Notes: generated by a model from the sequence alone, not told the origin. DNA of 64,000 nucleotides from Sphingopyxis sp. TUF1 (GCF_036687315.1 NZ_CP144683.1:806001-870000), one strand, 5' to 3'; counted from the first letter of the stretch, positions 16,780 to 25,596 are shown. Translations and numbers: made by a program.

Positions 16780-17244
16780 ATGAAACGCGACAGCCGACTC
16801 TCGGGGGTGCTCCACGTCCTCCTTCACATGGCCGAGCAAGGTGAGCCAATGACCTCTGACCAGCTCGCCAAGGCGATGCAAACGCACCCCGTTGTCATCC
16901 GCCGTATTCTGGGCGGGCTGCGCAATGCGGGTTTCGTCCATAGCGAAAAGGGTCATGGCGGCGGCTGGACGATCGCTCGCGATCTCACCGACATCACCAT
17001 GCGCGACGTTTACGACGCGATCGGCCGACCCGGGCTGATGGCGATGGGGAACCGCACCGAAGCGCCGGGCTGCCTCGTCGAACAAGCGGTTAACGCCGCG
17101 CTCGATTCCGGCTTTCGCGAAGCCGAGGCGCTGCTGCTTGGCCGCTTCGGCGAGGTGACACTCGCGGCGCTCGCGTCCGATTTCCACGCGCGCCTGGCCG
17201 CGCGCTCGCTTTCCCCGACGACGCAGGAGTATATCCATGGCTGA
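16780..17244 (+). CDS. Rrf2 family transcriptional regulator
   Basis: DNA-binding regulator of 154 residues. The winged helix occupies about residues 1-75 (SGVLHVLLHMAEQGEPMTSDQLAKAMQTHPVVIRRILGGLRNAGFV, wing GHGGGWTIAR). The three clustered cysteines that bind an iron-sulfur cluster in IscR or NsrR are absent; only one cysteine (APGCLVEQA) is in that region. It is therefore of the cluster-free, YwnA-like subgroup, possibly a single-cysteine redox sensor. Its last eight bases overlap the methyltransferase start, so the pair is translationally coupled and probably autoregulated. Confidence 0.9.
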   Translation: MKRDSRLSGVLHVLLHMAEQGEPMTSDQLAKAMQTHPVVIRRILGGLRNAGFVHSEKGHGGGWTIARDLTDITMRDVYDAIGRPGLMAMGNRTEAPGCLVEQAVNAALDSGFREAEALLLGRFGEVTLAALASDFHARLAARSLSPTTQEYIHG

Positions 17245-17932
17245 AGGCGCCCGGCATTTCCTCGACAGCTACAGGGATCCCGAAGCGGTCGCGCGCTACA
17301 TAGAGGGGCCGCGCCGCTTTGTCCCCGGCCTCAATGGCCTTCACCGCATGACCGGGCTCCTCCTTGCCGAGCGCGTGCCCGAGGCCGGACATATCCTCGT
17401 CCTCGGCGCGGGCGGCGGCAGTGAGTTGAAGGCGATGACCGAGGCGCATCCCGGCTGGCGCTTCACCGGCGTCGATCCCGCACGACCGATGCTCGACCTC
17501 GCAGCGAAGATACTCGGACCCGATGCGCACCGCGCCGACCTCGTCGAAGGTTATATCGACGACGCGCCGATGGGCCCGTTCGACGGCGCGACATGCCTGC
17601 TCACGCTCCATTTTCTCGAAACCGAAGAGCGCATCCGCACCGCTGCCGAAATCCGCCGCCGCCTTAAGCCTGGAGCGCCTTTTGTTGCTGCGCATGGCAG
17701 CTTTCCGCAAGGTGCCGGCGAACGCGACCGCTGGCTCGACCGCTATGCGTCCTATGCGATAGCCTCGGGCGGCGATCCCGAACAAGTTGCCAGGGGCCGC
17801 GAGGCCGTCGCGACCCATGTCGCGATGCTGAGCCCCGAAGCCGACGAAGCGGTGCTGCGCGCCGCGGGTTTCACCGGCATCGAGCAATTTTACGCCGCGT
17901 TCACCTGGCGCGGCTGGGTGGGATATGCGTGA
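17237..17932 (+). CDS. Class I SAM-dependent methyltransferase
   Basis: Predicted methyltransferase of 231 residues with the SAM-binding motif I HILVLGAGGGSELKAM, motif II acidic residue in FTGVDPARPMLDLA, and motif post I/III in DGATCLLTLHFL. It begins MAEGARHFLDSYRDPEAVARYIEGP and has no membrane segment. It overlaps the Rrf2 gene by 8 bases. The substrate is unknown; the coupling suggests its expression answers to whatever the Rrf2 protein senses, and nearby relatives are often annotated as stress-induced methyltransferases. Confidence 0.88.
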   Translation: MAEGARHFLDSYRDPEAVARYIEGPRRFVPGLNGLHRMTGLLLAERVPEAGHILVLGAGGGSELKAMTEAHPGWRFTGVDPARPMLDLAAKILGPDAHRADLVEGYIDDAPMGPFDGATCLLTLHFLETEERIRTAAEIRRRLKPGAPFVAAHGSFPQGAGERDRWLDRYASYAIASGGDPEQVARGREAVATHVAMLSPEADEAVLRAAGFTGIEQFYAAFTWRGWVGYA

Positions 17933-17944
17933 CGCCGCCCGCCG

Positions 17945-18427
17945 CTAAATCGTCCGAAACATCACCAGCGCGTCGACGAAACCCTCGGCAGGATGCGCGA
18001 ACGCCCCCGGCAATCGCCCCACGATCTCAAACCCCAGCGACTGCCACAACCGCACCGCGCGCGTGTTGGTGGCGACGACGAAATTGAACTGCATCGCGCG
18101 AAAGCCGCGCCTCCGCGCTTCGCCCAGGCTATGCTCGGCCATCGCGCGCGCCACACCGCGGCCGGTCGCCGATGCCGCGGTCATATAGCCGCAATTGGCG
18201 ACATGCGCGCCGCCGCCCGCCTGATTGGCGCGGAGATAATAGGTGCCCAGGATCGCGCCATCGGCTTCGGCGACGAACACCGCCTTGTCGGGCCCGAACC
18301 AGTAAGCGAGCGCCTCCGCTTCGGTCATGTCGCGATCGAGCGTATAGGTTTCGCCCGCACGGATCGTGGGACCGATGATCGCCCAGATCGCGGCGGCATC
18401 CGCGGGCTTTGCGGGGCGGATCATCAT
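17945..18427 (-). CDS. GNAT family N-acetyltransferase
   Basis: Predicted acetyltransferase of 160 residues beginning MMIRPAKPADAAAIWAIIGPTIRAGETYTLDRDM. The acetyl-CoA motif lies in NCGYMTAASATGRGVARAMAEHSLGEARRRGFRAMQFNFVVATNTRAVRLWQSLGFEIVG. The ATG at 18427 overlaps the thioesterase stop codon (ATGA), so both are made from one message. An alternative ATG follows directly at 18424. Convergent with the methyltransferase gene. The substrate is unknown. Confidence 0.88.
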   Translation of the reverse strand: MMIRPAKPADAAAIWAIIGPTIRAGETYTLDRDMTEAEALAYWFGPDKAVFVAEADGAILGTYYLRANQAGGGAHVANCGYMTAASATGRGVARAMAEHSLGEARRRGFRAMQFNFVVATNTRAVRLWQSLGFEIVGRLPGAFAHPAEGFVDALVMFRTI

Positions 18428-18816
18428 GTCAGAAACGGTGCGGCGATTTCGTCGCTGATCCGCACGGGGCGCCCGCTCGCCTTGTCGAGCATCGCCCACA
18501 CCGTCCGCGCGCGGACATGCACCTTGCCGTCCTCGCCGGTAAACTCGACGAAGCGGTCGAATTTCGCCCCGTGCGGCTTGTCGGCGACCCATGTCCGCCC
18601 GGTCACCGTCTCACCGGGGCCGAGCGCGCGAAGATAATCGATTTCGTGCCGCACGATCACCCAGATATAGGCGTCCTTGTGCACCTGCGGCGCCGCGGCG
18701 GCCCAATGGGCCGTCGCGACCTGCTGGATCCACTGGACCCAGACGGCATTGTTGACATGCCCCAGCTCGTCGATGGCGTCGGGCGTGGCGGTGAGGGAGA
18801 GAGAAAAGTCTTTCAT
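18424..18816 (-). CDS. Acyl-CoA thioesterase, 4HBT hotdog fold
   Basis: Predicted thioesterase of 130 residues beginning MKDFSLSLTATPDAIDELGHVNNAVWVQWIQQ. The DELGHVNNAVW segment is the active-site motif of the 4-hydroxybenzoyl-CoA thioesterase family, in which the acidic residue acts in catalysis. VRHEIDYLRALGPGETV and VHVRARTVWAMLDKASGRPVRI follow the hotdog pattern. First gene of a two-gene operon with a GNAT protein, sharing ATGA. The natural acyl-CoA is unknown. Confidence 0.9.
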   Translation of the reverse strand: MKDFSLSLTATPDAIDELGHVNNAVWVQWIQQVATAHWAAAAPQVHKDAYIWVIVRHEIDYLRALGPGETVTGRTWVADKPHGAKFDRFVEFTGEDGKVHVRARTVWAMLDKASGRPVRISDEIAAPFLT

Positions 18817-18856
18817 GCCGGTGGCATAGCTCCAACTAGACCGCAACAAAAGACAT

Positions 18857-18953
18857 CGTCATTGCGAGCGGAGCGAAGCAATCTCCAGCCATCGCGATCG
18901 CGCTGGCCCGATGACTGTGGATTGCCGCGTCGCTTCGCTCCTCGCAATGACGG
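18857..18953. repeat. Palindromic intergenic repeat, family C copy 2
   Basis: Arms cgtcattgcgagcggagcga and gcttcgctcctcgcaatgacg in inverted orientation around about 55 bases. Same family as 2791-2884 and the single arm at 3602-3633. It ends 12 bases before the threonine dehydratase stop codon. Confidence 0.85.
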
Positions 18954-18964
18954 CCGAACGGAGG

Positions 18965-20215
18965 CTAAGCCAGTTCGACCGTCGTCACCATATAGCCCGC
19001 GTCGCGAAGCGCGGCGACCAGGCTGTCGAGATGCTCGCGGTCGCGCGCTTCGCATTCGATGTCGGTGATCAGGCCCTTGGCGGGCAAGGTCGTGAAGATG
19101 CGCTGGTGATAGATTTCGATGATGTTGACCTGCTTCTCGTCGAACAGCTTCATCACCTTGAACAGCGCGCCGGGCCGATCCTGCAAGCGAACGCGCAGCC
19201 GCGCGATGCGGCCCGAGCGCGCAAGGTCGCGCAGCAGCACGTTCGCAAGCAGACGCGTGTCGATATTGCCGCCGGTGAGCACGAGGCCGACCTTGCGCCC
19301 CGCAAATTCTTCGGGATGCGCGAGCATCGCCGCGAGTCCCGCCGCGCCAGCCCCCTCGACCACCGTCTTTTCGATCTGGAGCAACAGGCTGACTGCGCGT
19401 TCCAGATGGCGTTCGGCGACCAGCACGATGTCGTCGTTCAGCTCGGCGACGAGCCTCCGCGTGTAGCCGCCAGGCTCCTTCACCGCGATACCCTCGGCCA
19501 GCGTGTCGCCTTCGCACGCCATGTCGACGCCGTTCAGCTCGGCGTACATCGACGGGTAAAGCTCGGCCTGCACGCCGACAAGGCGCATGTCGTTCTTGAT
19601 CCCGCGCGCCGCGGTGCCCATGCCCGCGAGCAGCCCGCCGCCGCCGATCGGAACAATGAGGGTATCGAGCTCGGGCACATCCTCGAGCATTTCGAGCGCC
19701 ACCGTCCCCTGCCCCGCCGCGACATGCGGATGATCGAAGGGATGCACGAAAGTCAGCCCGCGCTCCTTCTCCAGCTCGCGCGCATGGGCATAGGCGTCGT
19801 CGAATTTCTCGCCATGCAGGACGATCGTCGCGCCGTGGCTTGCGGTCTGCGACACTTTCACCTGCGGCGTCGTGCTCGGCATCACGATGGTGACGGGCAC
19901 ACCCAACCTTTTGCCATGATAGGCGAGCCCCTGCGCATGATTGCCCGCCGACGCCGCGATCACGCCGCGCGCCTTCGCTTCGTCGTCGAGCAGGAGCAGC
20001 GCGTTCAGGGCGCCGCGTTCCTTGTACGCCGCGGTGAATTGCAGATTCTCGAACTTGAGCCACACCTCGGCGCCGACCAGCTCGGACAGCGTTTGTGAAT
20101 GCAAGGTCGGCGTGCGGACGACCGCGCCGTTAATTCGCCCCGCCGCCGCGCGCACATCGTCGATCGTGATCGCCGGCAAATCGGCGGCGGAGGTCAGGGT
20201 CAGGTGATCGGTCAT
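18965..20215 (-). CDS. ilvA: Threonine ammonia-lyase (threonine dehydratase) with ACT domain
   Basis: PLP enzyme converting threonine to 2-oxobutanoate, the first step of isoleucine synthesis. The 416-residue product begins MTDHLTLTSAADLPAITIDD. The PLP lysine is K65 in KFENLQFTAAYKERGALNAL, where most relatives have TGSFK. The phosphate-binding loop is PIGGGGLLAGMG. A single ACT domain at about 330-416 (ARLRVRLQDRPGALFKVMKLFDEKQVNIIEIYHQR) suggests allosteric control. The true start is the ATG at 20215; an open frame extends far upstream but is antisense to the dehydrogenase gene. Catabolic and biosynthetic roles cannot be separated from sequence. Confidence 0.92.
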   Translation of the reverse strand: MTDHLTLTSAADLPAITIDDVRAAAGRINGAVVRTPTLHSQTLSELVGAEVWLKFENLQFTAAYKERGALNALLLLDDEAKARGVIAASAGNHAQGLAYHGKRLGVPVTIVMPSTTPQVKVSQTASHGATIVLHGEKFDDAYAHARELEKERGLTFVHPFDHPHVAAGQGTVALEMLEDVPELDTLIVPIGGGGLLAGMGTAARGIKNDMRLVGVQAELYPSMYAELNGVDMACEGDTLAEGIAVKEPGGYTRRLVAELNDDIVLVAERHLERAVSLLLQIEKTVVEGAGAAGLAAMLAHPEEFAGRKVGLVLTGGNIDTRLLANVLLRDLARSGRIARLRVRLQDRPGALFKVMKLFDEKQVNIIEIYHQRIFTTLPAKGLITDIECEARDREHLDSLVAALRDAGYMVTTVELA

Positions 20216-20272
20216 AGCGGCAAGCGCCCTAGCCCATCTGGCGCGCGAAGCAAACAATGCTATGGACCCAGC

Positions 20273-21151
20273 ATGAGCGAACAGAAATTGCGCATCAGTT
20301 TCATCGGCACCGGCGTCATGGGCGGACCGATGGCGGGCCACCTCGTCCGGGCGGGGCATCACCTCACCGTCTATAACCGCACGCGCGCCAAGGCCGATAC
20401 GTGGGTGGCGCAGCACGGCGGCACAGCGGCCGCCACCCCCGCCGACGCCGCGCAGGACGCCGATGTCGTGCTGACCTGCGTTGGCAATGACGACGATCTC
20501 GCGCAGGTCACGCTCGGCCGCGATGGCGCTTTCCGGGCAATGCGCAAGGGGGCGCTGTTCGTCGACCACACGACCGTCTCCGCCCGAATCGCGCGCCAGC
20601 TGTCGGTCGAGGCCGAAAGCCTTGGCCTGCTCTGCCTCGACGCGCCGGTCTCGGGCGGCGAAGCCGGGGCGCAGAACGGCACGCTCTCGATCATGTGCGG
20701 CGGCACGCAAGCGGCCTTCGCTGCGGCCGAGCCCGTGATGCAGGCCTATGCCGCGCGCATGGTCCACATCGGCGGTCCCGGCGCGGGGCAGACGACCAAG
20801 ATGGTCAACCAGATCGCGATCGCGGGCGTCCTGCAGGGTCTGTCCGAGGCGCTGCGCTTCGCGCAGGCGTCGAAGCTCGACGCCGACAAGGTGTTCGAGG
20901 CGGTGTCGGGCGGCGCAGCGGCAAGCTGGCAGATGCTCAACCGCTGGGGCACGATGGCAAAGGACGAGTTCGACTTCGGCTTCGCGGTCGACTGGATGCG
21001 CAAGGATCTGGGCCTTGCGATCGACGAAGCGCGCGTCAACGGCGCGACCCTGCCGGTCGCCAGCCTCGTCGATCAATTCTACGCCGACGTGCAAAAGGCG
21101 GGCGGCGGGCGCAAGGACACGAGCTCGCTCGTGACGAGGCTCCCGAAATGA
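20273..21151 (+). CDS. NAD(P)-dependent beta-hydroxyacid dehydrogenase
   Basis: Member of the 3-hydroxyisobutyrate / tartronate semialdehyde reductase family, 292 residues. The NAD(P) motif is ISFIGTGVMGGPMAGHLVRAGH. The substrate-binding segment is CLDAPVSGGEAGAQNGTLSIMCGG, and the catalytic lysine lies in GAGQTTKMVNQI. Length and motifs are standard. It overlaps the amidohydrolase gene by four bases (ATGA), so the two are co-translated. The exact hydroxyacid is not determined; the neighbouring amidohydrolase and FAD oxidase suggest a catabolic set. Confidence 0.92.
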   Translation: MSEQKLRISFIGTGVMGGPMAGHLVRAGHHLTVYNRTRAKADTWVAQHGGTAAATPADAAQDADVVLTCVGNDDDLAQVTLGRDGAFRAMRKGALFVDHTTVSARIARQLSVEAESLGLLCLDAPVSGGEAGAQNGTLSIMCGGTQAAFAAAEPVMQAYAARMVHIGGPGAGQTTKMVNQIAIAGVLQGLSEALRFAQASKLDADKVFEAVSGGAAASWQMLNRWGTMAKDEFDFGFAVDWMRKDLGLAIDEARVNGATLPVASLVDQFYADVQKAGGGRKDTSSLVTRLPK

Positions 21152-22809
21152 AGCGCCTGATCCTGAGCGCGCTGGCGCTGACCCTCGCCGCCCCCGCACA
21201 CGCCGACACGCTGGTCGACAATGTCAACGGCATCACGCTCGACAAGGACGGCAAGCTCGTCCGCTTCACCGGCCTCGTGATCGACCGCGAAGGCAAGGTG
21301 AAACAGCTGCTCGATCGCAAGGACAAGCGCCCCGAACGCCCCGATTTCAAACAGGACGGCCAGGGCAAGACCCTGATCCCCGGCCTGATCGACGCGCACG
21401 GGCATGTCATGGGCCTCGGCTTCCAGCTGATGCTGCTCGACCTCAGCGAAACGAACAGCCTTACCGAAGCGCAAGCGGCGATCCGCAAATATGCCGCCGA
21501 AAACCCCGAAATGCCGTGGATCATCGGGCGCGGCTGGAATCAGGAGAAATGGGGGCTTGGCCGTTTCCCCACCGCCGCCGACCTCGACGCCGCGGTGCCG
21601 AACCGTCCCGTCTGGCTCGAGCGCGTCGACGGCCATGCCGGCTGGGCGAACAGCGCGGCGATGGTGGCGGCCAAGGTCACCGCGGCGAGCAAAGCGCCCG
21701 AGGGCGGCCGCATCGAAATGGAGGGCGGCAAACCGTCGGGCGTCTTCATCGACGCCGCGATGAGCCTGATCGACAGCGCCAAGCCCAAACCGCTCGCGCG
21801 CGACCTTGATCGTGCCTTGCTGCTCGCACAGCAGAAATTGCTCGAACAGGGGATCACCGCGATCGCCGACATGGGCACGAGCATTCAGGACTGGCAGGCG
21901 TATCGCCGCGCGGGCGACAAGAAACAGCTCGCGGTCCGCATCCTCAGTTACGGCGGCGACATCGACAATATGGCGATCATCGCCGGTTCCGAACCGACAC
22001 CGTGGCTCTACGACGACCGCCTGCGCATGGTCGGGGTGAAGCTCTATCTCGACGGCGCGCTCGGATCGCGCGGCGCGTGGCTGAAGGCGCCCTATGCCGA
22101 CGCGCCGGGGCAGAAAGGCCTGCCCCTGCTCACCCCCGCGCAGCTGCGCAACAAGATGGTGCGCGCGTCGATGGACAAGTTCCAGGTCGCGATCCACGCG
22201 ATCGGCGACGCCGCCAATGCCGAAGCCCTCGCTGCCATCGCCGACCTGACCGCCGATTTGCCGGGCGAGCGCCGCTGGCGCATCGAACATGCGCAGGTGA
22301 TCGACCCCGCCGACATGGCGCGCTTCGCGAGCCTCAAGGTCATTGCCTCGATGCAGCCGGTGCATCAGACGAGCGACCGACTGATGGCCGAAGCCCGGCT
22401 GGGCCCTGATCGGCTCGCAGGCGCTTATGCGTGGCGCAGCCTCGAAAAGGCGGGCGTGCGCCTTGCCTTCGGATCGGACGTGCCCGTCGAGAGCGCCAAC
22501 CCGTTCGCAGGCCTCGCCGCCGCCATCTCGCGCACCGATGCGAAGGGCGAACCCTTTGGCGGCTGGCGTCCGCAGGAAGCGGTCGGCCGCGAAACCGCGC
22601 TCGACGGCTTCACCCGAAACGCCGCTTATGCCGGCTTCGCCGAGGACCGGATCGGCACGCTGATGCCGGGAATGCGCGCCGATTTCCTGATCGTCGATGC
22701 CGACCCGCTGCTCGCCAGCCCCGACGAGATCCGCCGCATGACCCCGCTCGAAACCTGGATCGGCGGCTCGCGCTATTACAAAAAAGTGGCATCCGGTGGC
22801 GGCCGATAG
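21148..22809 (+). CDS. Exported amidohydrolase (YtcJ-like)
   Basis: Predicted metal-dependent amidohydrolase of 553 residues with a cleavable signal peptide MKRLILSALALTLAAPAHA. The metal-binding HxH is in LIPGLIDAHGHVMGLG. Other family marks are RGWNQEKWG, LYLDGALGSRGAWLKAPY, AIHAIGDAANAEAL, RIEHAQVIDP and FGSDVPVESANPFAGL. Signal peptide and fold indicate a periplasmic enzyme cleaving an amide or carbamoyl bond, substrate unknown. It overlaps the gene before it by 4 bases and the FAD oxidoreductase after it by 14 bases. Confidence 0.92.
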   Translation: MKRLILSALALTLAAPAHADTLVDNVNGITLDKDGKLVRFTGLVIDREGKVKQLLDRKDKRPERPDFKQDGQGKTLIPGLIDAHGHVMGLGFQLMLLDLSETNSLTEAQAAIRKYAAENPEMPWIIGRGWNQEKWGLGRFPTAADLDAAVPNRPVWLERVDGHAGWANSAAMVAAKVTAASKAPEGGRIEMEGGKPSGVFIDAAMSLIDSAKPKPLARDLDRALLLAQQKLLEQGITAIADMGTSIQDWQAYRRAGDKKQLAVRILSYGGDIDNMAIIAGSEPTPWLYDDRLRMVGVKLYLDGALGSRGAWLKAPYADAPGQKGLPLLTPAQLRNKMVRASMDKFQVAIHAIGDAANAEALAAIADLTADLPGERRWRIEHAQVIDPADMARFASLKVIASMQPVHQTSDRLMAEARLGPDRLAGAYAWRSLEKAGVRLAFGSDVPVESANPFAGLAAAISRTDAKGEPFGGWRPQEAVGRETALDGFTRNAAYAGFAEDRIGTLMPGMRADFLIVDADPLLASPDEIRRMTPLETWIGGSRYYKKVASGGGR

Positions 22810-24058
22810 CAGCCCCAGCCGCCGCGCACTGCTGACCGGGCTCGCCGCGCTGCCAGTCGCGGCGACCGCGGCGGCGGCCGAGCGCCGCTCCAAAAGGCGC
22901 AAACCCGCAAAACCGAAGGTCCAGCATGTCGACGTCGCGATCATCGGCGCGGGTGTTTTCGGCGCGTGGACGGCGTGGCACCTTGTCCGCGCAGGAAAGA
23001 GCGTGCGCCTGTTCGACGCTTACGGCGCCGGGCATGTTCGATCGTCGTCGGGCGGCGAAAGCCGCGTGATCCGCATGGGCTATGGCGCCGACACCATCTA
23101 TTCCGAAATGGCGCGCGAATCGCTGCCCTATTGGAAGGCGCTGTCCGACAGCGCCAGCGCGCCGATCTTTCACAACACCGGCGTGCTGTGGTTCGGGCCC
23201 GCGGGCGACGCCTATACCGCACAGTCGCTGGCATGGTTGCAGGCCAATCGCGTCGGGCATGAGCATGGCGACGTCAGCTGGCTGCAGAACAAATATCGCC
23301 AGATCCAATTCTACCAAGGCGAAACCGGCATCCTCGAAACCGAATGCGGTGCGCTGATCGCGGGGCGCGGCGTGCAGGAAGTGATCGCCGACGCCCAGAT
23401 CGCGGTCGAGCGCGTCGTCATGCCCGCGCCGCTGCTGTCGAAACGGATCAAGCGCCACAGCCTGCCCGACGGCGGCACCGCCGACCATCTCGTCTACGCG
23501 GCCGGGCCGTGGCTGGCCGAACTCTTCCCGCAGCAGTTGATGGGACGGATCGTCGCGACGCGGCAGGAGGTCTATCATTTCGGCGCACCGCAGGGGGACA
23601 CGCGCTTTGCGCCGCCCGAGCTGCCGGTGTGGGCCGACAACAGCAACAACGGTATTTTCTATGGCATCCCCGATCTGGAGGGCGCGGGGTTCAAGATCGC
23701 GATCGACCGCCACGGCCCGGCGATCGACCCCGACACGATGGAGCGCAGCCTGACCCCGGCGGGCATCGCCGAGGCACGCGCCTATATCGCGCGCCGCTTT
23801 CCCGCGCTGGCGTCCGCGCCGCTGATTGGCGGGCGCGTCTGCCAATACGAAAACAGCTCGAACGGTGACTATCTGATCGACCGCTTCCCGGGGCAGGAGC
23901 GCGTCTGGCTCGTCGGCGGCGGATCGGGGCACGGGTTCAAGAATGGCCCCGCCGTGGGCAAGCGCGTGGCAGCGCATATCCTGGACGCGAAGCTCGCCAT
24001 CGAACCGCGCTTCAGCTTCGCGACCAAGGGGACGGTGCCGGCGCGGACGGTGTTTTGA
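22796..24058 (+). CDS. Tat-exported FAD-dependent oxidoreductase (DAO family)
   Basis: Flavoprotein of 420 residues in the D-amino acid oxidase / sarcosine oxidase superfamily. A GTG start at 22796 gives MAADSSPSRRALLTGLAALPVAATAAAAE, a twin-arginine signal (SRRALLTGL). The FAD motif is VDVAIIGAGVFGAWTAWHLVRAG and the flavin-attachment-like region is SSSGGESRVIRMGYG, as in N-methyltryptophan and sarcosine oxidases. The C-terminus has WLVGGGSGHGFKNGPAVG. It overlaps the amidohydrolase by 14 bases; both are predicted periplasmic, so they may act in sequence on the same compound, for example an N-acylated or N-methylated amine (inference). Confidence 0.9.
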   Translation: MAADSSPSRRALLTGLAALPVAATAAAAERRSKRRKPAKPKVQHVDVAIIGAGVFGAWTAWHLVRAGKSVRLFDAYGAGHVRSSSGGESRVIRMGYGADTIYSEMARESLPYWKALSDSASAPIFHNTGVLWFGPAGDAYTAQSLAWLQANRVGHEHGDVSWLQNKYRQIQFYQGETGILETECGALIAGRGVQEVIADAQIAVERVVMPAPLLSKRIKRHSLPDGGTADHLVYAAGPWLAELFPQQLMGRIVATRQEVYHFGAPQGDTRFAPPELPVWADNSNNGIFYGIPDLEGAGFKIAIDRHGPAIDPDTMERSLTPAGIAEARAYIARRFPALASAPLIGGRVCQYENSSNGDYLIDRFPGQERVWLVGGGSGHGFKNGPAVGKRVAAHILDAKLAIEPRFSFATKGTVPARTVF

Positions 24059-24081
24059 TGCCGGGCGCGAACCTATATTCC

Positions 24082-24160
24082 CGTTCGTGTCGAGCGAAGT
24101 CGAGACACGCTGCGTTAATGCAAGGCTTCACGTGTCTCGACTTCGCTCGACACGAACGGA
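24082..24160. repeat. Palindromic intergenic repeat, family D copy 1
   Basis: Arms cgttcgtgtcgagcgaagtc and gacttcgctcgacacgaacg are perfect inverse copies around about 35 bases. Family D recurs at 28901-28983. Confidence 0.85.
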
Positions 24161-24195
24161 ACCTTAAAAAGTGAAACTCACCGACCGCCACTACC

Positions 24196-24273
24196 CGTCA
24201 TCCCGGCGAAGGCCGGGATCTCGCCGGTGCGGTACAACGATAGGGTGAGATCCCGGCCTTCGCCGGGATGACG
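24196..24273. repeat. Palindromic intergenic repeat, family E
   Basis: Arms cgtcatcccggcgaaggccg and cggccttcgccgggatgacg flank a loop of about 25-35 bases. The same arm sequence, with small changes, forms the two ends of the island at 29541-29583 and 57669-57711. It lies just before the ribosome-binding site of the lactate dehydrogenase gene. Confidence 0.85.
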
Positions 24274-24292
24274 ATTTGAGGGGAAATGTAGC

Positions 24293-25441
24293 GTGCGCCT
24301 GACCGACTGCCACAATATCGACGATTTCCGCGCGCTGGCAAAACGTCGCCTGCCGTGGCCGGTGTTCGATTATATCGACGGCGCCGCTGACGACGAGGTC
24401 ACCCGGCGCCGCAACCGCGCAGCCTTCGACAGCTGCGACCTCATCCCGCGCGTGCTCGCCGGCGTTGAAAACGTCGATATGCGCACCACACTGTTCGGGC
24501 GCGAAATTGCAATGCCGCTCTTCCTCTCGCCCACCGCGCTGCAACGCCTGTTCCACTGGCAGGGCGAGCGCGCGGTGCTGCGCGCCGCGGCAAAAGCGGG
24601 GACGGTCGCGGGTATCTCCAGCCTTGCGACCGTCAGCCTGGCAGAAGCCGGCGCGCTCACCGATGGCCCCAAGCTGTTCCAGCTTTATGTCCACAAGGAC
24701 GACGGGCTCAACCGCGCAATGCTCGCCGCCGCGCGCGACGCGAAGTTCGACGCCGTCGCGCTTACGGTCGATACGATCGTCGGCGGCAACCGCGAACGCT
24801 GCCTGCGCTCGGGTTTCACCTCGCCGCCGCGCTTCACGGCGGGCAATATGCTGAGCTACGCCGCCAAGCCCGGCTGGGGCCTCAACTATCTGCTCCGCGA
24901 AAAATTCAGCCTGCCCAATCTCGCGACGCATGTGTCCGAGGGGTCGAGCGTCCCCAAATCGGTCGCCGACTATTTCACCTCGATGCTCGACCAGAGCCTC
25001 GACTGGAACCGCGCCGAAGCGATCCGGAAGCAATGGAACGGCCCCTTCTGCCTGAAGGGCATCGTCGCGGTCGAGGATGCGCGGCGCGCGGCCGACATCG
25101 GCGCGACCGCGATCATGGTGTCGAACCATGGCGGGCGCCAGCTCGACGGCAGCGTTTCGCCCTTCGACGCGCTTGCCGAGATCGTCGATGCGGTGAGCGA
25201 CAAGGTGGAGGTGATCTGCGACGGCGGCATCATGCGCGGCACGCATGTGCTCAAAGCGCTGTCGGTCGGCGCCAGGGCTTGCTCGGGCGGGCGCCTCTAT
25301 CTCTATGCGCTCGCGGCCGCGGGCGAGGAGGGCGTAAGCCGTGCGGTGGCGCTGCTTCGCGCCGAGATCGAGCGCGGCATGAAATTGATGGGCGCGAAAT
25401 CGCTCGCCGACCTGTCACGCGAAAATCTGCGCTGGCGCTAG
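24293..25441 (+). CDS. lldD: FMN-dependent alpha-hydroxyacid dehydrogenase (L-lactate dehydrogenase-like)
   Basis: Flavoenzyme of 382 residues that probably oxidises L-lactate to pyruvate and passes electrons to the quinone pool. It begins MRLTDCHNIDDFRALAKRRLPWPVFDYIDGAADDEVT. The active-site histidine/arginine pair is in VSNHGGRQLDGSVSPFDAL, and FMN-binding elements include LSPTALQRLFHW, LTVDTIVGGNRERCLRSGF and CDGGIMRGTHVLKALSVGA. The usual IGRP near the FMN phosphate site reads SGGRLYLYAL. The start is a GTG at 24293 with GAGGGG upstream. It stands alone between palindromes. Another 2-hydroxyacid remains possible as substrate. Confidence 0.9.
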   Translation: MRLTDCHNIDDFRALAKRRLPWPVFDYIDGAADDEVTRRRNRAAFDSCDLIPRVLAGVENVDMRTTLFGREIAMPLFLSPTALQRLFHWQGERAVLRAAAKAGTVAGISSLATVSLAEAGALTDGPKLFQLYVHKDDGLNRAMLAAARDAKFDAVALTVDTIVGGNRERCLRSGFTSPPRFTAGNMLSYAAKPGWGLNYLLREKFSLPNLATHVSEGSSVPKSVADYFTSMLDQSLDWNRAEAIRKQWNGPFCLKGIVAVEDARRAADIGATAIMVSNHGGRQLDGSVSPFDALAEIVDAVSDKVEVICDGGIMRGTHVLKALSVGARACSGGRLYLYALAAAGEEGVSRAVALLRAEIERGMKLMGAKSLADLSRENLRWR

Positions 25442-25464
25442 ACCAGCGAGCCTTAAGCAAGAAC

Positions 25465-25551
25465 CGTTTGCCCTGAGCTTGTCGAAGGGCCGTTCTTTCT
25501 TTTAGAGCCGCAGGAGGAAGAACGGTGCTTCGACAAGCTCAGCACGAACGG
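25465..25551. repeat. Palindromic intergenic repeat, family F
   Basis: Arms ccctgagcttgtcgaagggc and tgcttcgacaagctcagcac in imperfect inverted orientation, with a second inner pair cgttcttt / agaacg. It follows the lldD stop codon and could terminate transcription from both sides. Confidence 0.75.
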
Positions 25552-25596
25552 ACTTAGGAGCGGTACGGATTAACGCACGGTTGCGACCATCCCGCG

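Noticed and set aside
18965..21199. A 744-codon minus-strand open frame covering ilvA and running antisense through the dehydrogenase gene
   Set aside because: Only the part from 20215 has protein homology. The rest is the antisense of a well-supported plus-strand gene in high-GC DNA, where such frames are common.
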